Below are positions 1 through 10,089 of a DNA stretch of 64,000 nucleotides, in pieces. Positions within the stretch are counted from its first letter, which is position 1; every line of letters starts with the position of its first letter. The notes under the pieces are model-generated. The model made no database searches, had not been told where the DNA came from, and saw only the letters and a list, made by a program, of their open reading frames with translations. The translations under genes were made by a program, and so were the position numbers. Source of the DNA: Amorphophallus konjac (taxonomy: Eukaryota > Streptophyta > Magnoliopsida > Alismatales > Araceae); assembly GCA_022559845.1 (NCBI GenBank), contig CM040125.1, positions 285,310,200 to 285,374,199 of the forward strand, written 5' to 3'.

Positions 1-993
1 CTTATTGTCATGGCACCCAAGTTAGAGAGCCGATTCCACCTAGTTTTAATACGAATCGGGGTTATACCGATATTATCGTCTCTACATGTTCTATCCTTGT
101 GATTCTATTCTACAAGATCTACCTTAAAAATCCTACAAGCGTATTCCTTTGAAAATTTATATTGGCTATACTATAGTGGATGTCGAAAATACATGATCAA
201 TGCCTGCGCATATAGGGCCCGATCTGGTCCAGGGAGGAGCACTCAAAAGTACTAGTGCCCATGGGAGTTGTAATGATCACGGTATGGCATTGTACCGAAG
301 TGCATGACTAGCTTGATAGACATTCCACAAATCTCGTACTTGACTTGACTTGACATGACATGACTTGTGTGACCCGAAAAGGGTATTTATTATACTTGCT
401 TGAAACATGATAGCCAATTCTTGACATGACATGATCACTTGACATGATAGATATACGTGCTTGATTATCTTGCTATCTTAACATGAGTTCTTGTAAGACT
501 TGCTAGTTCACTCACTATCACTTGATATACATTCTCTATTATCGTTTTATGCGAGCATGCATAGCTTATTACATTTCATGTAACATGTAATCTACTTAAA
601 GCAAGCTAGCTCTTGAGATATAATCCCTACTGAGCGTTCGCTCACATAGTGTTTCTCCCTTATTTTTTAGGTAAGTCCGAGGACGAAACTCAATCGTATG
701 GGGAAAGTCAAGAGTGATGAGATTAGAGCAACTCCAATTATCCAAGCGTTTACTAGTCTTATACTATCTATTTTCTTGAGTCTTCCATTGTATTTTTACT
801 TTATTTGAGTTCCAGTATTCTCATTAAAAGGATTGTAATAGAAGTACTTTGAAGGTTTTGATGAAATAAAGGATTGGGTTATTTTACTCTTGCGTGCTCT
901 GTCTTTGTGTTGAATACACTAACGCTCTGATTGACATGATTGATATAAACTCGTCACGCATCTCCAGGTTCCTTCCGTGCTCGGGGCGTGACA
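1..993 (+). mobile_element. 3' part of a Tekay-type Ty3 LTR
   Basis: This is the downstream part of a long terminal repeat whose left side lies outside the window. It ends in CTCGGGGCGTGACA, the same end as the other Tekay-type LTRs in this window (42,528 and 49,275). The stretch around 160-280 matches, in reverse complement, the stretch around 18,120-18,240 of the solo LTR at 17,255-20,599, so the two belong to related families. It has degenerate ACTTGACATGAC repeats near 335-440. Its right end abuts coding sequence of the Tat element directly at 994, so it inserted into that element. Whether it is a solo LTR or the 3' end of a full element cannot be seen. Confidence 0.8.
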
Positions 994-1604
994 GGGCTTT
1001 TCTACAGAAAGTCATGGTTAGCGAGGACGTGGCGGTAGATAGTTTCCTGTCGGTATTGGCCACTATCACAAAGGGGCCGTCTATTTCCTTTTCTGAGTCA
1101 GAGTTAGCACCCCCTGAGGCACGCCAGATGCCACTTTGCATTTCCATCACATTAAATAAGGTGGCGATCGACGTAGCTCTAGTGGACACGGGAGCGTCGA
1201 TAAATGTCTATCCCTTGAGCACTCTGCATGCCTGCAATATTTTTGAAGACATGCTAAAGCCCACTCCAACGACTATTGCTGCCTACGACAACTCCAGGAG
1301 AGCATGCCACGGGGTCGTGACTATTTAGGCCAAGCTTAGGCCTCTCACAATGGTTGTGGAATTCTATGTATTGGATATTGATCCAATGTTTAAAGCTATT
1401 CTAGGCCGTCCAGGGATCGATAGCCTTCATGATGTTCCTTCGACCGCCTACCAATGCCTCAAATTTCCATTTCAAGGGCGGGTGGTCAAGGTTAAAAGTA
1501 TCTCCACAGTACAAATAGTTGAAGCTATTACCGACAAGATTCTACCAACTCTCTGGCCAAGCAATAAGCCGGTCCTTTCTGTAATGGACTTGGATTTTCC
1601 CTAG
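994..1604 (+). pseudogene. Tat aspartic protease region (broken)
   Basis: Frame 3 carries the end of gag-pol and a retropepsin-like domain. The catalytic motif LVDTGAS is at about 1,176-1,199 and the flap-side motif AILGRPG follows near 1,390. In family terms this is the protease that cuts the Gag-Pol polyprotein. A TAG at 1,326 interrupts it and another TAG at 1,602 ends the second open stretch, both without changing frame. The upstream edge is the junction with the Tekay LTR, so the amino-terminal part is missing here. Confidence 0.8.
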
Positions 1605-3041
1605 GTTTATGCATCACGCAAGCCCGCCACTACACCTATTAACGTCAGAGCCAAGTCCAAGATCAGGGACTCCAACGGCCGGAACATGATTCTGAAGCTA
1701 GGTTACCAGCTAGGCATGGGTCTCGGAGCCCCGTTATAGGGGTGAACTACGCCCATCCCAAGGGGTAGGAAGATGAGCAGAAGAGGCCTCGGCTACCGAG
1801 AGTCAGCAATATCAATTCTGGGAGATTCTGGGCTGCTGACGTGGGACTACTGTCAGCATTTTGTGAAAGGACCATTGCAGCCCGGCATTTTGAAGACGCC
1901 AATGCCTCCTTGTTCTGCTACGGGAAGTGATGCCGCTTGTACAGTTGTTGACCTGCCGCAGCCACTGAAGGGGCTGGTGGGTGATATGGAAGATTTTTGC
2001 AGTTGTTTTGAAAGATTGTTTTATGAAGAAGAAGTATGTCCGAAGAAACCAGAGATGCAGCTGGTGAGGTATGATCCAGCGGAGCCAGTTTACCCAATTC
2101 TACGGGAAAGGGGGAGCTCCCTTGTCACCTTCTCTTGGTCTCCTTCCAACCTTGTCTCCCTTTTTCAAGAGCTGGAATCCATACCCCGCTCACCTCCTAT
2201 CATGGTCGATCCATTTTTCATGGAAAGGTCCTTCAAAGTTTTGTTTGTGCCATGTACATGTGGGTGCTTCCCACCCATTGATTTCTCAACCATGTTTACT
2301 CCCTCCTCTGATCTTTCTCAAATGTGGTTTTCATCATCTGATCCATTCTTTGATGTTCTTTTCCCATCTCTCTTCCCCCTCCAACTTCCTCCTCCTTCCT
2401 CCTCTAACCCCTCTTGTTGCGTTATTTCCTCCGATTTCCAAAAAAAATGGCAACTTTAAAACAGAGGTTTCAATGGAGGATTATGCTATGTTTTGTCAGC
2501 ATTCTTCCCAGGGGCACGAGACCCCTGTTTCCCTTCCTGTAGATTTTCTATCCCCTAGGTTAGATATAGCACTTGTTGAGTTTAGAGAAGTAGAGTCGGT
2601 TGAGTCTAGTGAATTAGGGTCTTGTTCCAATGTCTCTGACCCTTCCGCGTTGGCCACGTGTCCAGTGATGCGTCACTCTAAAGCCGTTCTGATCGATTCC
2701 TTCAAGATCTTGTTCAACGTTGTTACTCCCTCCTTAAGTGCCCTAAGTTTGTAGAGACAGCCATCGTCTTGGAGGATGATGATGAGTTAGAGGGGGTTTG
2801 GAGCGATGATGAATTGGGTGTTTATGAGATCATAAATGAGAAGGACCCAATCGATTGTGAGGATAGTGACGTGGATGACACTGCCGATTTGTACACGCAA
2901 GGATTAAAGATATTTGATGAACCATCATCAGCAGTGGATGAACCCATGAAAGAAATTAATCTTGGAACTGAAGAGGATCCCAGGCTTATCATTATCTCTG
3001 CTAATCTCCCTCCTCTGGTTGAAGATGATCTAATATAGGTC
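1605..3041 (+). pseudogene. Tat protease-RT linker with G-patch-like motif (broken)
   Basis: After the protease, frame 3 reads a glycine-rich stretch (GYQLGMGLGAPL, then RRGLGYRES near 1,780) that resembles the G-patch-like segment seen between protease and RT in Tat-type elements. Stops at about 1,737 and 1,743 break it. The following 1,773-2,459 frame is open (228 codons) but has no domain I recognise. The sense frame then seems to pass to another phase around 2,450-2,754 and back to frame 3 at 2,769-3,038, an acidic stretch. This suggests at least two frameshifts. It is poorly conserved linker sequence. Confidence 0.6.
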
Positions 3042-4436
3042 TTGAGGGAGTATAGCGATTCATTTGCCGGGTCCTACGAGGACATGCCGGGCCTTGACCC
3101 TGCTCTGGTAGAACATAGATTAGTACTTAAACCAGGGGCAACACCCGTTAAGCAAAAATCAAGAAGATTCCACCCTCAAATGGCCTTAAGGATAAAAGAA
3201 GAAGTTGATAAATTGCATAAGGCCAAGTTCATTAGAGTTGTGTTATATCCTCAATGGGTGGCGAATATTGTCCCTGTGATGAAAAAGGATGGAAAATTTT
3301 GAATTTGCATCGATTTAAGGGACTTAAATAAGGCATGTCCGAAAGATGATTTTCCACTTCCTTACATCGACGTGTTGGTGGACAACACAGCTGGGTATAA
3401 AGCCCTCTCATTTATGGACGGTTATTCAGGCTATAATCAAATCCGTCTCACTCCCAAAGATCAAGAAAAGACCTCATTCACCATGCCCTGGGGCACCTAT
3501 TGCTACGTGGTCATGCTGTTTGGACTGAAGAATGCGGGTGCCACATACCAACGGGCAATGATGTCCATCTTCCACGATATGATGCACGTCTATATGGAAG
3601 CCTACGTGAATGACATTCTGGTGAAATCGAGGTCGAAAGAAGAGCACCCTGCTCTCTCAGCCAAAGTGTTGCAAAGGGCTAGGGAGTATAAGCTGAAGAT
3701 GAATCCGAAGAAATTTGTATTTGGGGTAGCATTAGGGAAGTTTCTAGGCTTTATAGTTAGTAAACGGGGGATTCAAATTGATCCAAACAAAGCAAAGGCT
3801 GTTATGGATATGCCACCGCCTAAGAACATCACTGAGCTTAGAGGATTGATTGGGCATCTACAGTTTATTCGAGGGTTTATATCTCAGCATTCGCAAAGAT
3901 GCCGCCCATTCTATGAACTGTTCAAGGCGGGGGCCAAATTTGAATGGAATGAACAATGCCAAAAGGCCTATGAGGATCTTAAGGTTTATTTATCCAATCC
4001 CCCGATTTTGCAACCCCCTGTTCCTGGGAAACCCCTAATTTTATACATTTCAGTTATTGATGGCTCCCTAGGAACGGTCCTGGCACAAGTGGATGACGAA
4101 GGAAAAGAAAGGGCAGCATACTACCTCTCTAGGTTGTTCAATCCTGCTGAATCTAAATATACCACTATGGAGAAGACCTGCGCAGCCTTAGTTTGGGTAG
4201 CCCAGAAATTGAGACATTATTTTCTCGCCCATGAAGTTAAGTTGATCTCTAGAATGGACCCAATCCATTACCTCATGGAAAAACCCATCCTTTCTAGCAT
4301 ATTAGCTCGTTGGCAGAGCTTTCTCTCTCAATTTGATATCACCTTTGTCATTCAGAAAGCGATCAAGGGATACACGATTGCTAAACATCTTGCTCATTCT
4401 CCTATCCCTTGTACAGATTCTATCCAGGATCAGTTT
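3042..4436 (+). pseudogene. Tat reverse transcriptase and RNase H (broken)
   Basis: Frame 3 encodes the RT palm and fingers: NKACPKDDFPLPYIDVLVDN, SFMDGYSGYNQI and MPWGTYCYVVMLFGLKNAGA, followed by thumb and connection and an RNase H ending with the LARWQSFLSQFDI region. It would copy the element RNA into DNA. A TGA at 3,301 interrupts the block just before ICIDLRDLNKA. The catalytic box reads YVND instead of the usual YVDD (near 3,605), a GAT/GAC to AAT change that should abolish polymerase activity. Otherwise the frame is open from 3,304 to the stop at 4,626. Confidence 0.9.
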
Positions 4437-4464
4437 CTTGATGAACACCTGGCTGTGCTCACTC

Positions 4465-4750
4465 ATCACCCGTTTTGGTCATTACACTTTGATGGTGCTC
4501 TCAATTCTCAGGGCCGAGGGATTGGCGCTGTTCTTCTCACTCTAGAGGGAGTGACCATTCCCATCGCATACCAGCTCTCTTTTCCTACTACCAATAACAT
4601 ACCCGAATATGAGGCTCTCCTTGCCTGATTGAAGCACGCCTACCTCATGGGCGCGCGATACTTGAATATCATAGGGGATTCTCAGTTGGTGCACGTCAAG
4701 TTCTTTCCACTTATCGCACCTGTGACCCTAAGCTTAAACCTTATCAAGAT
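4465..4750 (+). pseudogene. Tat second (archaeal-type) RNase H domain (broken)
   Basis: The motif LHFDGALNSQGRGIGAVLL followed by TNNIPEYEALLA and, after a TGA at 4,626, LKHAYLMGARYLNIIGDSQL is the additional RNase H characteristic of Tat elements. The metal-binding Asp, Glu and Asp positions are visible. The reading frame then shifts near 4,690-4,705 from frame 3 to frame 2, where the sequence continues into the integrase region. Confidence 0.8.
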
Positions 4751-6283
4751 TTGGTCACACTATTGGCTAAGCAATTCCGTAAGCTGATTTACATTCACAC
4801 CCCCCGATCTCAGAATATTCTTGCCGATGCCCTTACATCGTTTGCTTCTTCCCTTTCTTTTCCTCTCAATCGCGCCACTGAGACCATCGTGGTCCAGCGG
4901 TTAGACGCTCCTTCACTTCAAGATCCGTGGTTTGACAACCTTAGGAAAACTGTAGAGAAGAAGGATGAAAAGGAGGATTTGAAAGAAGTGTCTTTAACTG
5001 AGCTCAAGGAAATTTTAGAAGAAGAGGAATTGACTTGGTACCATGAGATTGTGCAGTATTGCAGGGATGGGTCATTCCCAGAATCGACCAACGCCGCCCA
5101 ATGCATGGCCATTAGAAGAATTGCCTCCAGATACACCATCATTGCAGGAGAGTTGTATAGGCGAGCTCTTAATGGAGTTCTGATGAGATGTTTAGACGAT
5201 GACGAGGCTTGGAAGGTTATAAAAGCAGCACATTCGAGCGAATGTGGAGGACATGTCAATGGGCAGGCACTGGCGAAAAAGATCCTTAGGCAGGGCTATT
5301 ACTGGCCAACCCTAGAGGAAGATTGCTCTTCCTATGCCCGTAGGTGCGTCCAGTGCCAACTCCACGCTGACAAAATCCACGCTCTTGCTTCATCACTCCA
5401 TCCTCTTTCTGCTCCTTGGCCATTCTTCATGTGGGCCTTTGATATTGTATCCCCGCTAGGTGATCCCAACTCCCAGATTAATCAGAAACCCTTCATCCTT
5501 ACAGCTACGGAGTATTTCACCAAGTGGGCCGACGCTTAAGCAAATGTAGAAATCAAAGCCACCACAGTATGCCGCTTCAGCCCGAAGAATATTATTTTGC
5601 GGTTTGGAGTGCCAAGCAACATCGTCACTGACAACGGACCGCAGTTCATGTCTCAAGAACTTCAGGACCTCTGTAAGAAATTCAACATTGCATTGCATCA
5701 TTCATCACCCTACTACCCTCAAGGCAATGGCAAGGCCGAGGCCACCAACAAGACACTTTTGAAAATCATTAAAAAAACTTGCGAGGTTCACAAATTTGCT
5801 GATTGGCCTGAAAGACTTGTTGAAGCTCTATGGGCTTATCGCACCTCCGTTTGCACTCCCACTGGGCAGACTCCTTTTGCCCTGACTTATGGGATGGAGG
5901 CGGTACTTTCATACGAGATACTGATCCTTTCCTTGAGAGTGTAGCTGGACAAGGATCTTAATCTTGACGAACGTCGAGAGGCGTTGCTGGTACAGTTGGA
6001 ACTCTTGGACGAGAAGAGGCTTAACGCCACCAATCATGTCTATGTTTATCAAAAGCGGGTCTCGCATCATTTTCAAAAGAAAGTCATTGAACGTAAATTT
6101 TAGGAGGGTAACATGGTGTTGAAATGCAAATTTATTAAAACGGGAGGTCCTAGGTCTAAGTTGTAGCCCAATTGGGAAGGTCTGTTCATTATCAAGGAGG
6201 TTTATCCTGGGAACACGTACCGTCTAGTCAACGCCGAGGGTGAAGAATTGTCTAATCCGTGGAATGGGTTGTATCTCAAATAG
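4751..6283 (+). pseudogene. Tat integrase (broken)
   Basis: Frame 2 carries the zinc-binding region (HSSECGGHVNGQALAKKI ... RRCVQCQLHAD, an H-x-H/C-x2-C arrangement), the catalytic core with Asp in WAFDIVSPLG, Asp in IVTDNGPQF and Glu in PQGNGKAEATN, and the carboxy-terminal part ending near WNGLYLK. It would insert the cDNA into the genome. In-frame stops are at 5,537, 5,942, 6,101 and 6,164, and the frame ends with TAG at 6,281. There is no frameshift after 4,751. No chromodomain follows, as expected for Tat. Confidence 0.85.
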
Positions 6284-7544
6284 TTTTTCCCTTAGAGTCA
6301 AGCCAATGAAGGACTGGCAACAAGATGACCCGTGCCTCGATCACAAAAGAAAGATCCCGTGTCTGGCATTCAAACACCTCACGACGTCCCTGGTCAGGTA
6401 CCCTAGCCCTGTGTAACACTGTTTCTCCCTGGCCATGCTTGGGGGAAGTAAAGACCCTTGTACGTTTCTCCCCTCGACTGAATCTGGGGGCAAGTGGTGA
6501 GTAAGGGGGCGACGACAGATCTAGGTACCCTGATGGGGAAAAAGTCTCAAATAGGGGCAGTCCATTATGACCTCATTCCACAATAGAAGAAAAAAAAAGA
6601 GAAAAGAAAAGAAAGAAAATGGAGCAAAACCAAAGACAAAAATTGAAAAGTTCGTCTATAGACTCAAAACTCAAAAAATCATGATACTCCAGTAAAATAA
6701 AACTAGGCATGGTAAGAGTGTCAATACAGTTTCCCCGCGGGACATTATGAGTCCGGTCGTATGCGTGCCTAGCGTGGATGGAGGTTTGATGATGGACACA
6801 AAGCCTCGGCGCAACAGGATGGACCTCTTAAAGGGTAGCCATGAGAAGGACTCAAAACCCTGAAAGCTCCTACACTTGGCCTAGGCTTACTTCCTTAATT
6901 CTCTTTTACTTTCAGGGACCGACACTGTACCCCGGGCATGACCTCGGTAGAAGCACCGTTGTGAGGAACGCCCCTCGGCCAGGGATTGTCACCTTTAAAG
7001 CACGCCGAGCATCGGTGATTCCTAAGGGGACGGGTAGGGCTCTTGTTGCTAGGACAGAGTTGGCTTATCAAAATCAAAAAAATCACATATTTCAAAATCC
7101 AAAAAAATCACATATTTCAAAATCCAAAAAAAATCACATATTTCAAAATCCAAAAAAAATCACATGTTTCAAAATCCAAAAAAATCACATATTTCAAAAT
7201 CTAAAAAAATAAGATATTTAAAAATCAAATATTTAAAAATCCAAAAAAAATGTAATATTTTCAAAACCATAAAAAATATTTTCAAAATCATCACTTGCAT
7301 TTTCATGGCATGCATTGCATCCTTTTCCTTGTTGTCATTTTGCCTATTTAATAAGGCTTACCCCCTTGACCAAAAATCAAGGATGGGTCATTCCCTAACT
7401 TGCTACAGGCAAGGGGTTAAGCCTAAAATAGATTTAACCTATTTTCTCTGTCTGAGTGTGTGTGCAGGGGCAGGTTTTGCAAATCATGCCGGCATCTACA
7501 GCTACGCGGTCTTTTGAAGACTGTTTCACTCTTTCAAGCGGTCA
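6284..7544 (+). other. Tat post-integrase non-coding stretch
   Basis: No convincing coding sequence. It contains a purine-rich, A-rich run (about 6,580-6,650) and GGGGGCAAGTGG-type stretches near 6,490. Short open frames here are low-complexity or chance. A tandem repeat (7,066-7,230) is annotated separately. Confidence 0.5.
7066..7230 (+). repeat. A-rich tandem repeat, unit about 24 bp
   Basis: About seven copies of a unit reading CACATATTTCAAAATCCAAA follow one another, with the A run varying in length. It is a minisatellite inside the Tat tail and produces a meaningless repetitive open frame. Confidence 0.85.
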
Positions 7545-7830
7545 CAATGTGACCACTTCAGTTTTCTAGACGGCCTTCATAAGGCTGCCTTCATTACATC
7601 TCACAATTCCAGTGGCCCTTCTTTACGTCCAGATTTCGGTGGTCCTGATTATGACCGCTTATTCTTACACGGCTCATCACTAACCATTCTATTATCTAAG
7701 ACGGCACCTCGATAGACCGCCAGCACCCTCGTTCTGAACTCCTGCTATCCATTTATGAAGCGGTCTATTTCAGACCGTCTAAGTCATCCAGCGGTCTATG
7801 ATGGACCGCTTCCTGTCCTAAAAGCTGATC
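7545..7830. repeat. Palindrome cluster 1 (CGGTC/GACCG motifs)
   Basis: About six imperfect palindromes lie within 290 bases, for example AGCGGTCACAATGTGACCAC at 7,540-7,559 and AGCGGTCTATGATGGACCGC near 7,792. Arms are 6-9 bp and loops 2-8 bases. The cluster sits just past the 3' end of the antisense gene at 7,930-9,374. Confidence 0.75.
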
Positions 7831-7929
7831 CAATCCACACAAATGCACAGGAAACAAAGGCCAATCTCATTAATCAAACATTCAATTCCTTTATTTTCCA
7901 TGGTCTCTATACATCATAAATGCTAAAAA

Positions 7930-9374
7930 TCACTCAATCCTCAGCCGGGCATCCCCACGAGGCCTGATCTCTCTAAGCTCTCTCACATAAGCCTGATAGC
8001 CATCCTGAAGCTCTGTCACCTCCGTAGGAAAGATGCGGGTCCTAGTGATCCCCCACATGATCAGGGCACTCCTGACCACCTGTTCGTCCTTCTCCATGCC
8101 GAACCGCCTCGCCTGTAGTGCAGGAAGGTGGGGAAGCACCAGAACCGTAGTGCATGGAAGCCCGACCTCTAGGAAACACTTGTGGGGGCTGTACATCGCT
8201 AGGGCGGTGTCTCCCACAAGTCTCAAGTCTATCCCAACCCCCCTAGGGAGCCTGAGGGTGGTGTCGATGAAGAAGGAAGGGCGCATCACAAATCGATCCA
8301 AGGGGAAAGTTTTGATGTAGAGGTGCCATTCGTCTCTGGTCTTCTTATCTGCAGTCCGGCACTCCACCTGCTGAGAGAATCCGAAGGCACCACCTATAAT
8401 GAAGAGTGGATGACTCCCGAAGATCCGACTGATAGAAGTGATATCCTCCTTGGGCATGAAGTTCAACCTAACACCCATCCAGCACTCCAAAAGGATCATT
8501 GAGCCAAAGAGTGGGCCTCCTAAGGCAGCTGAGCTAAGGCCCTCATACAAGTAGGAGAGGATGGCCTGGGAGATGGAGAGTCCCTACCACAAGCCTCTAA
8601 TGGTGCTAAGGCTAGGAATGTCTATGACATGGTCAGCGGAAGGGAAAAGTATAGCACCACACAAGCAAATGGAGACAGCTTTGGCTATGGCCTCATCCCA
8701 CCCGCACTTATTCTTGCAATGGGCTATCACCCACTAGCTCAGAGGTAGTAAATGGACATGGTGAGGGCCAATCATGGTGCGAACATCCCTGGCACTAGGT
8801 AGGAACTCCCCTAAGATGAGGGCAGGATCTACAGGGGCAACGGTGTGACAAACCAAGTCTTTCTCCCCAACTTTGGACCTAGGAAGGGATATGTAGGTCT
8901 CTACCTCCTCTAACAAGATGGTGGCCTCAAAGGAAGGGAAGATGAAAGTATGTGTCTGTGGATGCCATAATTCTATCAAAGCTGTGATACTATGCCAATC
9001 TAATGAAAGCTTGGGGTAATTTTTGGACAATACTAATAAAGGGTGCAAGTGCTAGGACATAAGGATAGATATCACTGTTATGGGGAGCTCGTGGATCATG
9101 GGAGTCATCCACTTCAAGGTGGAGTAACGCCTGGGACCTGGGAGAAGCTGAGGTGATAGAAAGAAAAATAAGAAGAAAAGAGAAAGATATGAGCATTTTT
9201 GAAGAAATTGAATGAGATAAAAGAAATAGCATTAGCTTACCTCTCTCATGGACTTGAGCTCAAGTGCCTCGGGATGGTGGTCAGCCGCTGTAGCACCCCA
9301 TGCTCCTTCCTAGCCGGCTTTGGCCCACCATAAGCAATCCCCTCCATAGAGCTTCCTTCAAGGGCTCTCTTCAT
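7930..9374 (-). pseudogene. Antisense two-exon gene of Tat, DUF7745/PMD-like
   Basis: Read on the minus strand, exon 1 (9,374-9,241) ends at GAGAGAG/GTAAGC. A 93-base intron with a T-rich end and TCACCTCAG acceptor leads to exon 2 (9,147-7,930), which is 406 codons in one frame with three internal stops (near 9,060, 8,735 and 8,585). Exon 2 contains LDWHSITALIELWHPQTHTF, SFEATILLEEVETYISLP and GWDEAIAKAVSICLCGAILF. This layout recalls the plant-transposon family I know as DUF7745, related to plant mobile domains; the name is from memory and not checked. A TATATAAG box lies 84 bases upstream of the ATG. Exon 1 phase is unclear: the ATG frame meets a TGA just before the donor, while another frame joins exon 2 cleanly. 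The role is unknown. Confidence 0.65.
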
Positions 9375-9457
9375 GGTATTTTGAGGAGGATTAGCAAGGT
9401 TTTCAAGGCTTGATAGAGAGGATTTGTGTGAAGAACGAAATTGGAGTGCCCCTCTAC

Positions 9458-9465
9458 TTATATAA
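9458..9465 (-). promoter_or_regulatory. TATA box of the antisense gene
   Basis: On the minus strand the sequence reads GTTATATAAGTAGAGG. It is 84 bases upstream of the ATG at 9,374, a normal plant core-promoter spacing. It supports transcription of the antisense gene from its own promoter rather than from the LTR. Confidence 0.55.
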
Positions 9466-9604
9466 CTTGATTTATGGCCTAATACCCCTAGGATTGAGTT
9501 AGGATAACTCTAGAATGGGTTAGGATGAGCTTTGACACGGGTTAGGCCCCTTTACCCTCGGGTTGGGACTCTCCAAGAGAGTCCAGTTCGAAGCTATCAT
9601 AGTT

Positions 9605-9880
9605 TCCCCGTACGCGGTCTATCGATAGACCGCGCGTTCATGGAAGTGATCTACCAAGGATCGTTTACATCCCTTCCCTACACTTCGCCTCCTAGCACAC
9701 TAGACGGCCCGTGAAAGGCCGTCTGTCAATTCCAACGGTCAAGATTAGACCGTCTTACATAATCCACAGTCCAATGGGAACCGTCTACATCCTTCTTTGG
9801 AGCTTTGGCCGAACAAGCACCCGCGGTCCACTATGGGACCGTTTGACTCCTCAAGCGGTCATCTTGATAATCGTTTATCT
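9605..9880. repeat. Palindrome cluster 2 with a 22-bp perfect palindrome
   Basis: At 9,613-9,634 there is a perfect 22-bp palindrome whose core is GCGGTCTATCGATAGACCGC. Further imperfect copies follow at about 9,703-9,725, 9,736-9,756, 9,770-9,790, 9,822-9,842 and 9,855-9,877. The cluster begins about 140 bases upstream of the antisense TATA box, so it could lie in that gene's promoter. Confidence 0.85.
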
Positions 9881-10089
9881 ACCTGAAGCCTCAATTTTTT
9901 TCCTTCTCGCACCAAGTCCACTTAGAGTATGCCGTCCCTCTCTCTCATTCTCTCTCGTGTCAGGTTAGGATGCGTTGTTAGTCAGTTAGCATCAAGCACA
10001 CTCATTCATTTGCAAAAAACAAAACAAAAACATGTCATATGACTATCATGCCATACTATCCACATGTACACACGTCATATCTAAGTACA

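Noticed and set aside
894..993. Upstream extension of the protease ORF into the LTR
   Set aside because: The open frame crosses the LTR end at 993; the first 33 codons are LTR sequence, not gag.
6841..7212. 123-codon open frame
   Set aside because: Its second half is the A-rich tandem repeat and the first half has no domain.
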